Assembly (NCBI GenBank): GCA_040220855.1
Contig: JAVJVZ010000072.1
Location: 1-64,000, forward strand
Reading direction: 5' to 3'
Length of the DNA stretch: 64,000 nucleotides
Source: JACKNG01 sp040220855
GTDB lineage: Bacteria; Pseudomonadota; Gammaproteobacteria; Ga0077536
The number at the start of each line of letters is the position of its first letter. Positions within the stretch are counted from its first letter, which is position 1. The translations under genes and the position numbers were made by a program. Below the pieces are notes generated by a model, which saw only the letters and a list, made by a program, of their open reading frames with translations, did not search any database and was not told where the DNA came from. This document shows positions 26,775-35,875 of the stretch, piece after piece.

Positions 26775-28244
26775 ATGCCTCAGACGATCAATACCAACGT
26801 GCTGTCGATGACCGCTCAGCGCAACCTGAACCGCACGCAGGGCGAGCTCTCGACCACCATCCAGCGTCTCTCCTCCGGCCTGCGCATCAACTCGGCCAAG
26901 GACGACGCCGCCGGCCTCGCCATCGCCACCCGCATGAGCACGCAGGTGAGCGGCCTCTCCGTCGCCATCCGCAACGCCAACGATGGCATCTCCATCGCGC
27001 AGACCGCGGAAGGCGCCATGGACGAGATGGTCAAGTCGCTCATCCGTGCCAACGACCTCGCCCTGCAGGCGGCGTCCTACAACACCGATGCCGACCGCGC
27101 TTCGCTGAACCAGGAAGTCACGCAGATCATCGACGAGCTGAGCCGTATCGTCAGCCAGACCCGTTTCAACGGCCAGACCCTGCTGACCGGCGGCTTCAGC
27201 GCCGACATCCAGGTCGGCACCAACGTCAACGAAACCATCAACGTCTCGGTCAGCAACCTGTCGCCGACCGGTCTCGGCGTGGCTTCGGAGTACGCAGCCG
27301 TCAATTCGTTGAATGACGCCAACTTCGCCGACCGCATCCGCAACACCTTCGACACAGCGCTCGACGGTGCGGCCGACAGCCTCAACGGCACGGTGCTCAG
27401 CGCAGTCGGCGCGAGCCAGAACTCGATCAACAAGATCAACGCCATCAACTCGTCCACCGCGAGCACAGGTGTCACTGCGTTCAGCTTCGGCAACGCTGCC
27501 GTCGCCAGCACCAACGTTACCGATGCACTGGCTACCGGCGCGGGCGCCGCTGTGGGCGCCAACGCAATGACCATCAATGGCGTCACCATCGGTGGTACCG
27601 GCGCCGGCGACACCATGACCTCCATCGCTGCTGCCATCAACCAGAAGACGGGCGAGCATGGCGTGACCGCCGTGGTCGAGGCTGGTGCGGCCGCAGACCA
27701 GAACCGCCTCGTGCTCCTCAACCGGACCGGTGCAGCAATCACGGTCACCGCCGACGCAGCGGCTTCCAGTGTGACGGGTTTTGCCGTCGGCACGACCTCG
27801 GTCGACGCCGGCGCCAACGGTCTCATCGTGCTCAACGACGACCTCGGCACCAACACCGTCACCTACGATGCGGCCGCCACCGGCACCGCGATCACGGGTG
27901 TCGCCGCAGCGACCACGACGCTGACCGATGCCCCGGTCAACGCGCAGACGGTATCGACGCAGTCGGGCGCCAACCTGGCCATGCTGGCTTTCCAGTCGGC
28001 ACTTGACCAGATCAACGGTGACCGCGCGGTGCTCGGTGCCAAGCTGAACCGCTTCGACGCCACCATCCGCAACCTCGAGAACGTCCGCGAGAACGTGTCC
28101 GCCGCGCGCGGCCGTATCCAGGACGCCGACTTCGCCCAGGAGACCGCCGCGCTGACGCGGGCGCAGATCCTGCAGCAGGCCGGGGTGGCAATGGTCTCGC
28201 AGGCCAACTCCGTCCCGCAGGCGGCCCTGGCGCTGCTGCAGTAA
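26775..28244 (+). CDS. fliC: flagellin
   Basis: Flagellin of 489 aa. The N-terminal D0/D1 region (MPQTINTNVLSMTAQRNLN onward) and the C-terminal region (RIQDADFAQETAALTRAQILQQAG ending ANSVPQAALALLQ) are conserved. The middle contains a flagellin hook-IN motif (MTINGVTIGG...SIAAAINQKTGEHGVTAVVEA), flanked by Ala/Thr/Val-rich sequence typical of surface-exposed domains. There are no cysteines and no signal peptide, as expected for type III export. AAGGGG precedes ATG 26775. It is secreted and polymerised as the filament; chaperone FliS and cap FliD follow. Confidence 0.96.
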   Translation: MPQTINTNVLSMTAQRNLNRTQGELSTTIQRLSSGLRINSAKDDAAGLAIATRMSTQVSGLSVAIRNANDGISIAQTAEGAMDEMVKSLIRANDLALQAASYNTDADRASLNQEVTQIIDELSRIVSQTRFNGQTLLTGGFSADIQVGTNVNETINVSVSNLSPTGLGVASEYAAVNSLNDANFADRIRNTFDTALDGAADSLNGTVLSAVGASQNSINKINAINSSTASTGVTAFSFGNAAVASTNVTDALATGAGAAVGANAMTINGVTIGGTGAGDTMTSIAAAINQKTGEHGVTAVVEAGAAADQNRLVLLNRTGAAITVTADAAASSVTGFAVGTTSVDAGANGLIVLNDDLGTNTVTYDAAATGTAITGVAAATTTLTDAPVNAQTVSTQSGANLAMLAFQSALDQINGDRAVLGAKLNRFDATIRNLENVRENVSAARGRIQDADFAQETAALTRAQILQQAGVAMVSQANSVPQAALALLQ

Positions 28245-28273
28245 TCCCCCGCCTTGAGCGGAGGGTTACCCAA

Positions 28274-28302
28274 CGCCCGGGACCGCCAGCCGGTCCCGGG
28301 CG
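28274..28302 (+). terminator. strong hairpin between fliC and flaG
   Basis: CGCCCGGGACC (28274-28284) pairs perfectly with GGTCCCGGGCG (28292-28302), an 11-bp GC-rich stem with a seven-base loop, 30 bases after the fliC stop. The following CATTGCTT is only weakly T-rich. It may terminate most fliC transcripts or stabilise their 3' end, letting flagellin be made in excess of flaG/fliD. Confidence 0.65.
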
Positions 28303-28326
28303 CATTGCTTCCCGCGAGGTAGCGTC

Positions 28327-28722
28327 ATGCTTACCAATCTTGCACTGCAGAAGTACACCGGCATGCTCGGCGACGTGCGCAAGGTCGGCGGCAACGAAAC
28401 GCGGCCGGCCATTGCCGAAGCCGTTCCCGCGGCCGACCAGGCACAGGAGACCGCGCCCGGTCAGCAGGCGGAGCCTGTCACGCGCATCCCGTCACTCGAC
28501 TCGCAGGCGTTCGAATCGGCCGTGAAGGACATCACCGAGGAAGCGCAGAACCTGCAGCGGTCGCTGCAGTTCCACGTCGACGAAGAGAGCGGGCGCACCA
28601 TCATCACGGTCATCGACAAGCAGACCGAGGAGATCATCCGCCAGATCCCGCCCGAGGAGGTGCTCTCGCTCGCGGAGCAGTTCCGTCGCGGTGGCGGCCT
28701 GTTCGTCGAGACCGAAGCCTGA
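28327..28722 (+). CDS. flaG: flagellar protein FlaG
   Basis: A 131-aa protein with a disordered, Gln/Ala-rich N-terminal half and the conserved FlaG C-terminal domain: LQFHVDEESGRTIITVIDKQTEEIIRQIPPEEVLSLAEQFR. FlaG influences filament length in polarly flagellated bacteria. GAGGT precedes ATG 28327. It lies between fliC and fliD, the usual position. Confidence 0.92.
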   Translation: MLTNLALQKYTGMLGDVRKVGGNETRPAIAEAVPAADQAQETAPGQQAEPVTRIPSLDSQAFESAVKDITEEAQNLQRSLQFHVDEESGRTIITVIDKQTEEIIRQIPPEEVLSLAEQFRRGGGLFVETEA

Positions 28723-28791
28723 GCGAAACCGGCTGGCCTCGTTCTTGCAGGCCACCTGACATCGCAGCCAGCGCCCGGAGGCGCCCCCGTC

Positions 28792-30156
28792 ATGCTCAGC
28801 ACCCCAGGCATCGGATCCGGCCTCGACATCAACGGCATCATCGACCAGCTGATGACCCTCGAGCGTCGGCCGCTGGTCAAGCTCGGCACGCAGCAGGTCG
28901 AACTCGAAGCCCAGCTCAGCGGCTTCGGCAAGCTGAAGAGCACGATTTCGCTGTTCAGCGGCGCCATGCGCGACCTCGCCGACCCCGACAAGTTCAAACA
29001 GTTCAAGGCCACCACCTCGGCCGAAGCCGTGCTCACCGCGAATGCGGACTCGAGTGCCGCGCGCGGCAACTACGACATCGAGGTCGTGCGCACGGCAGAG
29101 AATCACCGCCTGGCGGCAAACCTTACCGTCGCCCCCGCCGACCTCGCGACCAAGATCGGGGCGGAGGGTGACGAGATGACGATCACCGTCGGCACCACGG
29201 CCTTCACCGTCGAGTTCGGTGACAAGACGCTCGCTGAAATCCGTGACACCATCAACGCGGCGAGCGCCAACAGCGGCGTGACCGCCTCGATCCTGCAGGA
29301 CGACACCGGCTATCGCCTGACCCTGTCGGCCGACGACACCGGCTCCGACAACTTCGTCAGCGTGGCGTACGCGATCGGCGTCACCGACCCGTTCGACCTG
29401 GCCAGCCTCAACAGCGACCGTGACGGCAGCACCAGCTTCGACGCGGCTGACCTCGACGCCGTCATGCTGCTCGAGAACACCTTCACGGTGACGCGCTCGA
29501 GCAACACCGTCAGCGATGTCATCGAGGGCGTCACGCTGAACCTCGCCGGCACCGGCAATGCAAACGTCGCCGTGGCGCGCGACGTCGACAAGATTCGCGG
29601 TTCGGTCAACCAGTTCATCGGCCTCTACAACGAGGTCATCAAAACCGTCTCCGAGCTGCGCGGCGGCGTGCTGGAGGAAGAGCGCAGCTCGCTCAACAGC
29701 CTCGAACGCCAGTTCCGCGCCGTGCTCAACACGCCGAGCGGCGGCGAAGCCTTCGACTTTCTGTTCGAACTCGGCGTCGAGACCCAGCGAGACGGCTCTC
29801 TCTCGCTCAACGCGCAGACCTTCGACAGCGCCCTCGCCTTTGATCCGGAAGGCGTCGCCGCGATGTTCGCCGATGCCGACAACGGGCTGGCCAAGCGCTT
29901 CGTATCCTTCGCCGACCGGCTGACCAGCGCCGGCGGTCTGCTCGACGGCCGCGAGACCTCGCTGAACAGTCGTATCCGCACCGTGGAGGACAAGCGTGGC
30001 AACATCGAGTTCCGCCTGCAGCAACGCGAGGCCGCCTTGATCGACCAGTTCAGCGCACTCGATGCCCTGGTCGCCCAGCTCAACACGACGAGCAGCTTTC
30101 TCACTTCACAACTCGACCAACTCGCTGCGGCGACGAAGTCAAGCAACGGCGGCTGA
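28792..30156 (+). CDS. fliD: flagellar filament cap protein FliD
   Basis: Protein of 454 aa with FliD_N (GIGSGLDINGIIDQLMTLERRPL, 6-28), a middle hook-IN motif (EMTITVGTTAFTVEF...IRDTINAAS) and FliD_C with helices near 270-450, ending in a coiled-coil-like LIDQFSALDALVAQLN. It caps the growing filament and places flagellin subunits. GGAGG lies about ten bases upstream of ATG 28792. The order fliC-flaG-fliD-fliS matches Pseudomonas-like flagellar loci. Confidence 0.95.
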   Translation: MLSTPGIGSGLDINGIIDQLMTLERRPLVKLGTQQVELEAQLSGFGKLKSTISLFSGAMRDLADPDKFKQFKATTSAEAVLTANADSSAARGNYDIEVVRTAENHRLAANLTVAPADLATKIGAEGDEMTITVGTTAFTVEFGDKTLAEIRDTINAASANSGVTASILQDDTGYRLTLSADDTGSDNFVSVAYAIGVTDPFDLASLNSDRDGSTSFDAADLDAVMLLENTFTVTRSSNTVSDVIEGVTLNLAGTGNANVAVARDVDKIRGSVNQFIGLYNEVIKTVSELRGGVLEEERSSLNSLERQFRAVLNTPSGGEAFDFLFELGVETQRDGSLSLNAQTFDSALAFDPEGVAAMFADADNGLAKRFVSFADRLTSAGGLLDGRETSLNSRIRTVEDKRGNIEFRLQQREAALIDQFSALDALVAQLNTTSSFLTSQLDQLAAATKSSNGG

Positions 30157-30247
30157 TGCCGATACGCTGTCCAGCACTCACCGTGCGCCCACCGGGTATA
30201 CCGGACCTGCTCCACGGTGATACCGCGACAGACCACGAGGACAATTC

Positions 30248-30703
30248 ATGAGTCGTCCAATGAATGCCTACACCGCAGTCGACCAGTACGCGCGCCTGAG
30301 CCTCCGAACGGACATCGAATCGGCTTCCCCCCACCGCCTGATCCTGATGCTCCTCGAGGGCGGCATCGAGAAGATTCGCGCCGCGCGCCTGGCGTTGCAG
30401 CGCGGCGGCATTGCCGACAAGGGCGCCAACATCAGCTGGGCCATCTCGATCATCGACGGCCTGCGTGCCAGCCTCAATCTCGAACAGGGTGGCCAGCTCG
30501 CGGCCAACCTCGACAATCTCTACGACTACATGGCGCGCACGCTGGTCGAGGCTAACCTGCACAACGATCCAGCGCGCCTCGACGTCGTCGAGAACCTGAT
30601 GCAGGAGATCCGCGCCGGCTGGAAGGGCATCGAGAACCAGGTCGGGCAAGCACCGCATGCGCACGACAACGCCATCGGCCCCAACGCGGTCGCCATCAGT
30701 TGA
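30248..30703 (+). CDS. fliS: flagellin export chaperone FliS
   Basis: Small helical protein of 151 aa with the FliS signature: YTAVDQYARLSLRTDIESASPHRLILMLLEGGIEKI (9-44) and NLDNLYDYMARTLVEANLHND (96-116). It binds the C-terminal helix of unpolymerised flagellin in the cytoplasm. The C-terminal 25 residues are longer than in minimal FliS. The stop overlaps the next start by four bases (TTGA). Confidence 0.95.
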   Translation: MSRPMNAYTAVDQYARLSLRTDIESASPHRLILMLLEGGIEKIRAARLALQRGGIADKGANISWAISIIDGLRASLNLEQGGQLAANLDNLYDYMARTLVEANLHNDPARLDVVENLMQEIRAGWKGIENQVGQAPHAHDNAIGPNAVAIS

Positions 30704-30996
30704 GCTCCCCGCACCACCAGGCCGGCGTATCACCGGAGCTGGTACACGAGGCGATCGCAGCGGTGCGCGCCGCGAGTTCGCGCCAGGCCTGGTGCGAGCT
30801 CGGCGAACGGGTCGCACGGCTGCTCGAATTGCTCGCGGCAATACCCGACGGCGCGCCTGGCCGGCCCGAGCTGGTGCGTCTCGCCCGTATCGCCGTCGAA
30901 GACGCCCGCCAGGGTGCGGCGGCCGAACGCGAAACGGTCGGTGCCGAACTCGACGTGCTGCGCCGTGGACGCCGCGCGGTGCGCGCCTACGGTTGA
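30700..30996 (+). CDS. small helical flagellar protein, FliT-like
   Basis: A 98-aa, almost wholly alpha-helical protein starting at TTG 30700, inside the fliS stop (TTGA). It has Ala/Arg/Glu/Leu heptad-like sequence (ELGERVARLLELLAAI, GAELDVLRRGRRAVRAYG) and no membrane segments. The position directly after fliS and the size fit FliT, the FliD/flagellar chaperone, but FliT is poorly conserved so I leave the symbol empty. Confidence 0.65.
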   Translation: MSSPHHQAGVSPELVHEAIAAVRAASSRQAWCELGERVARLLELLAAIPDGAPGRPELVRLARIAVEDARQGAAAERETVGAELDVLRRGRRAVRAYG

Positions 30997-31382
30997 GACA
31001 AGCTCGCTGCACGCGGCTCACAGGAAGCGACGCGGTGTTCCCGACGACTCGCGCGCTCGCCGCAGTGCGCTTGCGGCAGCACGCAATGCGCAGTGCATCG
31101 GGTGATCTCGCGCCGTGCACGACGACCGCCGCGAACGGCGCCGGCGAGCGGATCATGCTACTCTCCGCGCTGCTGCGGACGTCACCGGTGTTCCTGCACG
31201 AGGTGACGTGCGGCGCGCGCAGCGCTCCATCGTTCGCATCCGCGTCATGCGTGCGCGGCGCCGCCGTTTCCGGCATGCTCCGCACGCCGCGCCGTGCGCT
31301 CGCGGCAGGCGCCACTTTCGCCCGGAAGCTCTGACTACGTCGCTATCCCGGGCTCACCGCGCAAGAGCCGGAATCCACTGTC
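30997..31382 (+). other. 386-bp intergenic region between flagellar and glycan loci
   Basis: No credible gene is seen. It contains a perfect inverted repeat at 31179-31209 (listed separately) and a possible weak -10 (TACTCT near 31159). It must hold the promoter for the downstream sulfotransferase/glycan operon, but I cannot place it with confidence. Confidence 0.5.
31179..31209. repeat. 8-bp inverted repeat upstream of the glycan locus
   Basis: ACGTCACC (31179-31186) is repeated in inverse as GGTGACGT (31202-31209) with a 15-bp gap. The centre-to-centre distance is about two helical turns, so it could be an operator for a dimeric regulator. It lies 170 bases before the sulfotransferase start. 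Confidence 0.45.
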
Positions 31383-32387
31383 ATGGCACGAGCAGAACGG
31401 CCGATTCACCATATCACCCAGCGCCTCACCATCGACCTGGGCCCGGCATTGCCCGAACTCTTCATCGCCGGCATGGGGCGCGGCGGCACGACGTGGATCA
31501 GCGAGCTGTTCAACGTCGGTCATCGTTACCGCGTGATGCATGAACCTTTCCATGCGCGCCTCGTCCCGCAAGCGGCGCCGTTCTCCCCCATCGATGGCCT
31601 GCACCGACTGACGTGCAGCGCCGAAGACGACCCGTCCGACCTCGCCTTCCCCGACCTCCTCTACGTCCATCCCGACAACGACGAGGCGGCCTATGTACGC
31701 GCTGCCCGCGCCATTCTCGCCGGGCGCCCGTGGATCAATCGCTGGGTCAACGATCTCAACGAGCGCGTCGTCTCGCGCCGGCGCATCATCAAGGACATTC
31801 GCACCAATCTCATGCTGGCCTGGCTGGCGCGCCTCGCGCCTACCATGCCGATCGTGTGGGTCGTGCGTCACCCACTCTCGGTGGCCGGCTCGTGGACCGG
31901 CCTGTCCTGGCTGCCGACCGGGGACCGCCTGAAACCACTCAGCGCCGTCTTGCGCCGCTTCGACGAAGTACTGCAGGTGTTGCCGGAGGTGGGCGCGGGC
32001 CTCGCGCGCTTCGACCGCCAGGACCGCTTCGAGCGTGCCGTCGCCGCCTGGTACCTCCTGCACGCCGTGCCGCAGGCGCACCTGCCCCCGGGCCGCGTGT
32101 TCCTGCTGCCCTACGAGCGGCTGCGCGACGAGCCCGAGGCCACACTCGACAAGCTCATGGCGCACCTGCCACTCGCGCTCGATCGAGAGGCCATGCTAGC
32201 CCGCATCGGTACACCGTCGCGCACCGATTTCCGCCAGCGTGCGGCCCAGGGCCAGGCGCAATCGCACGGCTGGCAGGGCGTCGTCTCGGCCGAACAGGAG
32301 GCTCGCTGCCGGAGCCTGCTCGAACAGGCCGGCATGACGTGGTACCTGGACGACGAGCCACCCGAAGCCGGCCTCTGGGGCGGTTGA
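31383..32387 (+). CDS. sulfotransferase family protein
   Basis: PAPS-dependent sulfotransferase fold, 334 aa. The 5'-phosphosulfate loop reads GMGRGGTTWIS (30-40), a variant of GxPRSGTT, and VVRHPLSVAGSW (160-171) is the 3'-phosphate-binding segment with Arg162. It would transfer sulfate to a hydroxyl of a sugar or lipid. It is the first gene of the glycan locus, and a second sulfotransferase-like domain occurs in the protein at 34553, supporting sulfated glycan synthesis. Some members of this fold have lost catalysis; that cannot be excluded. Confidence 0.85.
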   Translation: MARAERPIHHITQRLTIDLGPALPELFIAGMGRGGTTWISELFNVGHRYRVMHEPFHARLVPQAAPFSPIDGLHRLTCSAEDDPSDLAFPDLLYVHPDNDEAAYVRAARAILAGRPWINRWVNDLNERVVSRRRIIKDIRTNLMLAWLARLAPTMPIVWVVRHPLSVAGSWTGLSWLPTGDRLKPLSAVLRRFDEVLQVLPEVGAGLARFDRQDRFERAVAAWYLLHAVPQAHLPPGRVFLLPYERLRDEPEATLDKLMAHLPLALDREAMLARIGTPSRTDFRQRAAQGQAQSHGWQGVVSAEQEARCRSLLEQAGMTWYLDDEPPEAGLWGG

Positions 32388-32424
32388 CGCGGCGGCACGG
32401 GAACGGGTGCGGGGATCATCGCCA

Positions 32425-33294
32425 ATGCGCGCCGGCAACAGCGAACAGGAGCAGTGGGTCGAATACACACCCGAACCGCTCCTGCAGCATCCACGCGCAC
32501 TCGCACGGGCACTGGCGCGCGACCTGTGGCGCGGGCGCGAGCTCGCCTGGCGGCTGGCCGTGCGCGATCTCAGTGCCCAGTATCGCCAGACCGCGCTCGG
32601 CGTCCTGTGGGCGTTCGTGGTGCCGCTGGCCAACACCCTGGTGTGGGTGTTCCTCGGCAGCAGCGGCGTCGTCGCCACCGCGGCGGCCCCGCTACCCTAC
32701 CCGGTGTACGTGTTCACCGGCACCATGCTGTGGTCAATCTTCGTCGATGCCGCCAACAGCCCGCTGCGCCTGACGACGAACGCCGCGCCGATGCTGTCCA
32801 AGATCAATTTCCCACGCGAGGCACTGATCGTGTCCGGCATGTTGCAGGCGCTGTTCCATGGCGTCAGCAAGCTGGTGGTGCTGCTCCTCGCAGTGCCGCT
32901 GCTCGAGGTGAATCCCGGCACCTCGCTGCTACTGGTGCCGCTCGGCGTGCTCGCGCTGGTGCTGGCGGGGACCGTGGTGGGATTGCTGGTCACGCCGCTC
33001 GGCATGCTCTACGGTGACGTCGGCAAGTCGTTCCCGTTGGTCACACAATTCCTGATGTACCTGAGCCCGGTGGTGTTCGTGATGCCGGCAACACCCGGAT
33101 GGGCGGCCACCGTGCTGAGCTCGAACCCACTGACGCCACTGCTCGTCTCGACGCGCAGCTGGCTGACCGGCACTGGCGACGCCATGCCCGCCTACTTCGC
33201 CGCCGTCGTGCTCGCTGCCCTGGTCGTGCTCGTAGTCGGCCTGACCGCTTACCGCGTGGCGATGCCCATTCTCATCGAGCGCATGCGCGGCTGA
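32425..33294 (+). CDS. ABC-2 type polysaccharide exporter permease (Wzm-like)
   Basis: Protein of 289 aa with a cytoplasmic N-terminus carrying the ABC-2/Wzm feature (AWRLAVRDLSAQYRQTALGVLWAFVVPL, 47-74) and six hydrophobic segments up to residue 283. It forms the membrane channel of an O-antigen/teichoic-acid-type ABC exporter with the ATPase encoded next. I prefer ATG 32425 over GTG 32407; both fit the frame. It exports an undecaprenyl-linked glycan from cytoplasm to periplasm. Confidence 0.9.
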   Translation: MRAGNSEQEQWVEYTPEPLLQHPRALARALARDLWRGRELAWRLAVRDLSAQYRQTALGVLWAFVVPLANTLVWVFLGSSGVVATAAAPLPYPVYVFTGTMLWSIFVDAANSPLRLTTNAAPMLSKINFPREALIVSGMLQALFHGVSKLVVLLLAVPLLEVNPGTSLLLVPLGVLALVLAGTVVGLLVTPLGMLYGDVGKSFPLVTQFLMYLSPVVFVMPATPGWAATVLSSNPLTPLLVSTRSWLTGTGDAMPAYFAAVVLAALVVLVVGLTAYRVAMPILIERMRG

Positions 33295-33323
33295 GTGCGA
33301 ATCAGGGAATGCGCGCCAGTGCC

Positions 33324-34556
33324 ATGAACGACACGCTGGTTACCGTCGAGGACGTCTCGAAGAAATTCTGTCGCAGCCTCAAGCGCTCGCTGTGGTACGG
33401 GTTGCGCGACCTCGGCAGCGAGTTCGCCGGCCGCCGGCGATCTCATCGCGAACGCCTGCGGACCGACGAGTTCTGGGCCGTGCGCAATGTGGGCTTCAGC
33501 CTTGCCCGTGGCGAGTGCGTCGGCCTCATCGGTCACAACGGCTCCGGCAAGACGACCCTGCTGCGCATGCTCAACGGGCTGGTGCAGCCGGATGCCGGAC
33601 GCATCGCCCTGCGCGGGCGTGTCGGCGCCCTGATCGCGCTCGGCGCCGGCTTCAACCCGGTGCTGAGCGGGCGCGAGAACATCTTCGTCAACGCCGCCGT
33701 GCTCGGTCTCGGCCGCGCCGAAGTCGCGCGCCGCTTCGACGAGATCGTCGAGTTCTCCGGCCTCGCCGAGTTCATCGATGCGCCGGTGCAGCACTACTCG
33801 AGCGGCATGTACGTGCGCCTCGGCTTCTCCATCGCCGCCCACGTCGAGCCGGACGTTCTGCTCGTCGACGAAGCACTCGCGGTCGGAGACCTCGCCTTCG
33901 TCATCAAGTGCATGAACAAGGTCGCAGAGTTGCGCCGTAACGGCACCGGCGTGATTTTCGTCTCGCACAACGAGTTGCAGATGCGCGCCGCGGCGAACCG
34001 TTGCGTGGTGCTCGACCACGGGCGCATGCTTGGCGATGTCGACGTCGAAGCCGCCTTTCGTCTCTATGCCGAAGCGCGCGCCAACCGTCCGTTCGCGATG
34101 ACGCCGGCCATCGGCTTCGCCCATGAGGGCCCCCTGCGCCTCGAGGCGCTGGCTGCCGATTCCACTTATCCACCTACCGCGCTGGCACCACTGCGGCTGT
34201 TGCTGCGCGGTCTCGCCGAACGTGACGCCGATGGCGTCTCGCTCGAGCTGCGCATCTGGAATGCCGATGGCCAGGTGGTCACGGCGATCGACTCCGGCGG
34301 CCAGGGCCAGCTGCTCGACCTCGCGCCAGGCAGGTTCGAGCTCGAGGTCGACATCGATGCACTGTCGCTTGCTCCCGGACCTTATCGCATCGCCGGCGGC
34401 TTCCGGCGCAACGGCGAAGTGCTGGGCTGGGTCCGCGACCTCGCCCACATCGACGTCGCGGCACCGCCCGGCATGAAGGTCGCCGCCGGGGTGTGCGTGA
34501 CGCCGGCGCGCATCGCCATCCGGCACGACGGAGCCGCACGCGAGGCGAGTGCGTGA
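33324..34556 (+). CDS. ABC transporter ATP-binding protein with Wzt-like C-terminal domain
   Basis: ATPase of 410 aa: Walker A GHNGSGKTTLL (about 73-83), signature YSSGMYVRLGF, Walker B DVLLVDEALAVGD and a switch His in FVSHN. An extra C-terminal domain of about 150 residues (from 265) is beta-rich and resembles the Wzt carbohydrate-binding domain that recognises a terminal modification of the O-polysaccharide. Such ABC systems often require a capping group, for which the sulfotransferases are candidates. ATG 33309 is an alternative start. The stop overlaps the next GTG start by four bases. Confidence 0.9.
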   Translation: MNDTLVTVEDVSKKFCRSLKRSLWYGLRDLGSEFAGRRRSHRERLRTDEFWAVRNVGFSLARGECVGLIGHNGSGKTTLLRMLNGLVQPDAGRIALRGRVGALIALGAGFNPVLSGRENIFVNAAVLGLGRAEVARRFDEIVEFSGLAEFIDAPVQHYSSGMYVRLGFSIAAHVEPDVLLVDEALAVGDLAFVIKCMNKVAELRRNGTGVIFVSHNELQMRAAANRCVVLDHGRMLGDVDVEAAFRLYAEARANRPFAMTPAIGFAHEGPLRLEALAADSTYPPTALAPLRLLLRGLAERDADGVSLELRIWNADGQVVTAIDSGGQGQLLDLAPGRFELEVDIDALSLAPGPYRIAGGFRRNGEVLGWVRDLAHIDVAAPPGMKVAAGVCVTPARIAIRHDGAAREASA

Positions 34557-35875
34557 CTGTCCGGAGCACGGACCTCGCGGTGCAGGCGTCACTGCTCGAG
34601 CGACTTCAGGCACTCGGCAGTGCCGCGGCGCCGCTCGTGGTCGACGCGGCACCTGTCGCCGACGCCGTCAGTGCGGTCCTCGAGACGACACTGCGAGCGC
34701 AGCCGCGGGCGCGCTACATCCGTGTCTCGCCCGGGACTGCAGCGCCCGCCGGGGGCACCGCGGTCGACCTTCTGCGCCTGAAAGGTGGGGCGGACTACGA
34801 GACCACTGCGCAACTGCTGCAACGCTGGCTGCCCTGCCTTGCGGGCGACGCCATCATGATGGTCGATGGCTACCAGGCCGGGTCGGCGGCGGCGCGCGCC
34901 ATCGGCGAACATGTACCCTTCGCCCATTTCCTTCCCGCGCCCATCGAGGGCGAGTTACTCGTCCTGCGACGCACCACGCAACCGCGCCAGCTCGTGCTCT
35001 GCGGCGGCATGCAGAGCAGCGGCAGCTCGCTGGTGTCGATGTGTTTCCTGCAACGAGGCGACCTCGACGGCGTCTACGACCTCGACAACCCGCTCGTACA
35101 ACAGGATTTCACCCGCGTCACGACATCGCATGCGTGGGTGAAGATGACCATCGGCGCGTTCCGCCTCGGCGAGCTCGCCGCGTTGTACCGTGCCCAGGGC
35201 TGGCAGGTCAGCGTGCTGCTGGTGACACGTGAACTGCGCGAGATTCTCGTCTCGCTGGCCGGCAAGTGGTACGGACACGATGGCTGCACCGGCGACGACC
35301 CGCCGCTGTACACGCGCCTGTTGCGCTACCGCGAAGACCTTCGTGAAGCCGCGGCCCACGACTGGGTGTGCATCGAACACGCCGCGCTGCTGGCCGACCC
35401 TGCGGCGGTGCTCGGACGCACCTGCGCGGCGCTCGGCCTGCCGTGGGACGACGGCATGCTGGACTGGCCCCGCGACCCCGACACCTTCGCCTACCCGAGT
35501 CTCGGCAACGAATCCCTGCGTGCGAGTCTCGGCGCGGGCGGCGTGGCGGCGGCCATCTCGCGCTACCGGCAACGCGCGACGGACAGCGGCGATGAGGACC
35601 CGATCCGTGCCACGCAGGTCGATACCCTGCTCGCCCGCCTCGATGGCACGCCGGGCGCGGCCGAGCTCGCGCCGAGCCGCTACCGCGGCACGCGGCGCGA
35701 ACGCCTGGAACGCGAAGTCGACCGCCTGTACCGCGAGGAGATCGGGCCGCGGGAAGCCTACATCGCACGACTGTGGCGGCACCGCGTGATCGGCCGCCTG
35801 CTCGCCGCCTGGGTACGCTGGGTCAACCCGGCGCTGGCCGCCCCGGGCCGCACGGGGGAACGGTCGCATGACTGA
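34553..35875 (+). CDS. methyltransferase-like/sulfotransferase-like fusion protein
   Basis: Unusual 440-aa protein. Residues about 10-140 look like a degenerate class I methyltransferase: DLLRLKGGADYETTAQLLQR (72-91) followed by WLPCLAGDAIMMVDGYQ aligns by eye with the Methyltransf_24 DxHxY-type block, but the acidic residues and a clear SAM-binding GxGxG are missing. Residues about 147-440 resemble a sulfotransferase, with a loop GGMQSSGSSLVS (151-162) where PAPS-binding enzymes have PRSGTT. It starts at GTG 34553, coupled to the ATPase stop, and overlaps the next gene by eight bases. Function unknown; glycan modification is suggested by context. Confidence 0.7.
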   Translation: MTVRSTDLAVQASLLERLQALGSAAAPLVVDAAPVADAVSAVLETTLRAQPRARYIRVSPGTAAPAGGTAVDLLRLKGGADYETTAQLLQRWLPCLAGDAIMMVDGYQAGSAAARAIGEHVPFAHFLPAPIEGELLVLRRTTQPRQLVLCGGMQSSGSSLVSMCFLQRGDLDGVYDLDNPLVQQDFTRVTTSHAWVKMTIGAFRLGELAALYRAQGWQVSVLLVTRELREILVSLAGKWYGHDGCTGDDPPLYTRLLRYREDLREAAAHDWVCIEHAALLADPAAVLGRTCAALGLPWDDGMLDWPRDPDTFAYPSLGNESLRASLGAGGVAAAISRYRQRATDSGDEDPIRATQVDTLLARLDGTPGAAELAPSRYRGTRRERLEREVDRLYREEIGPREAYIARLWRHRVIGRLLAAWVRWVNPALAAPGRTGERSHD

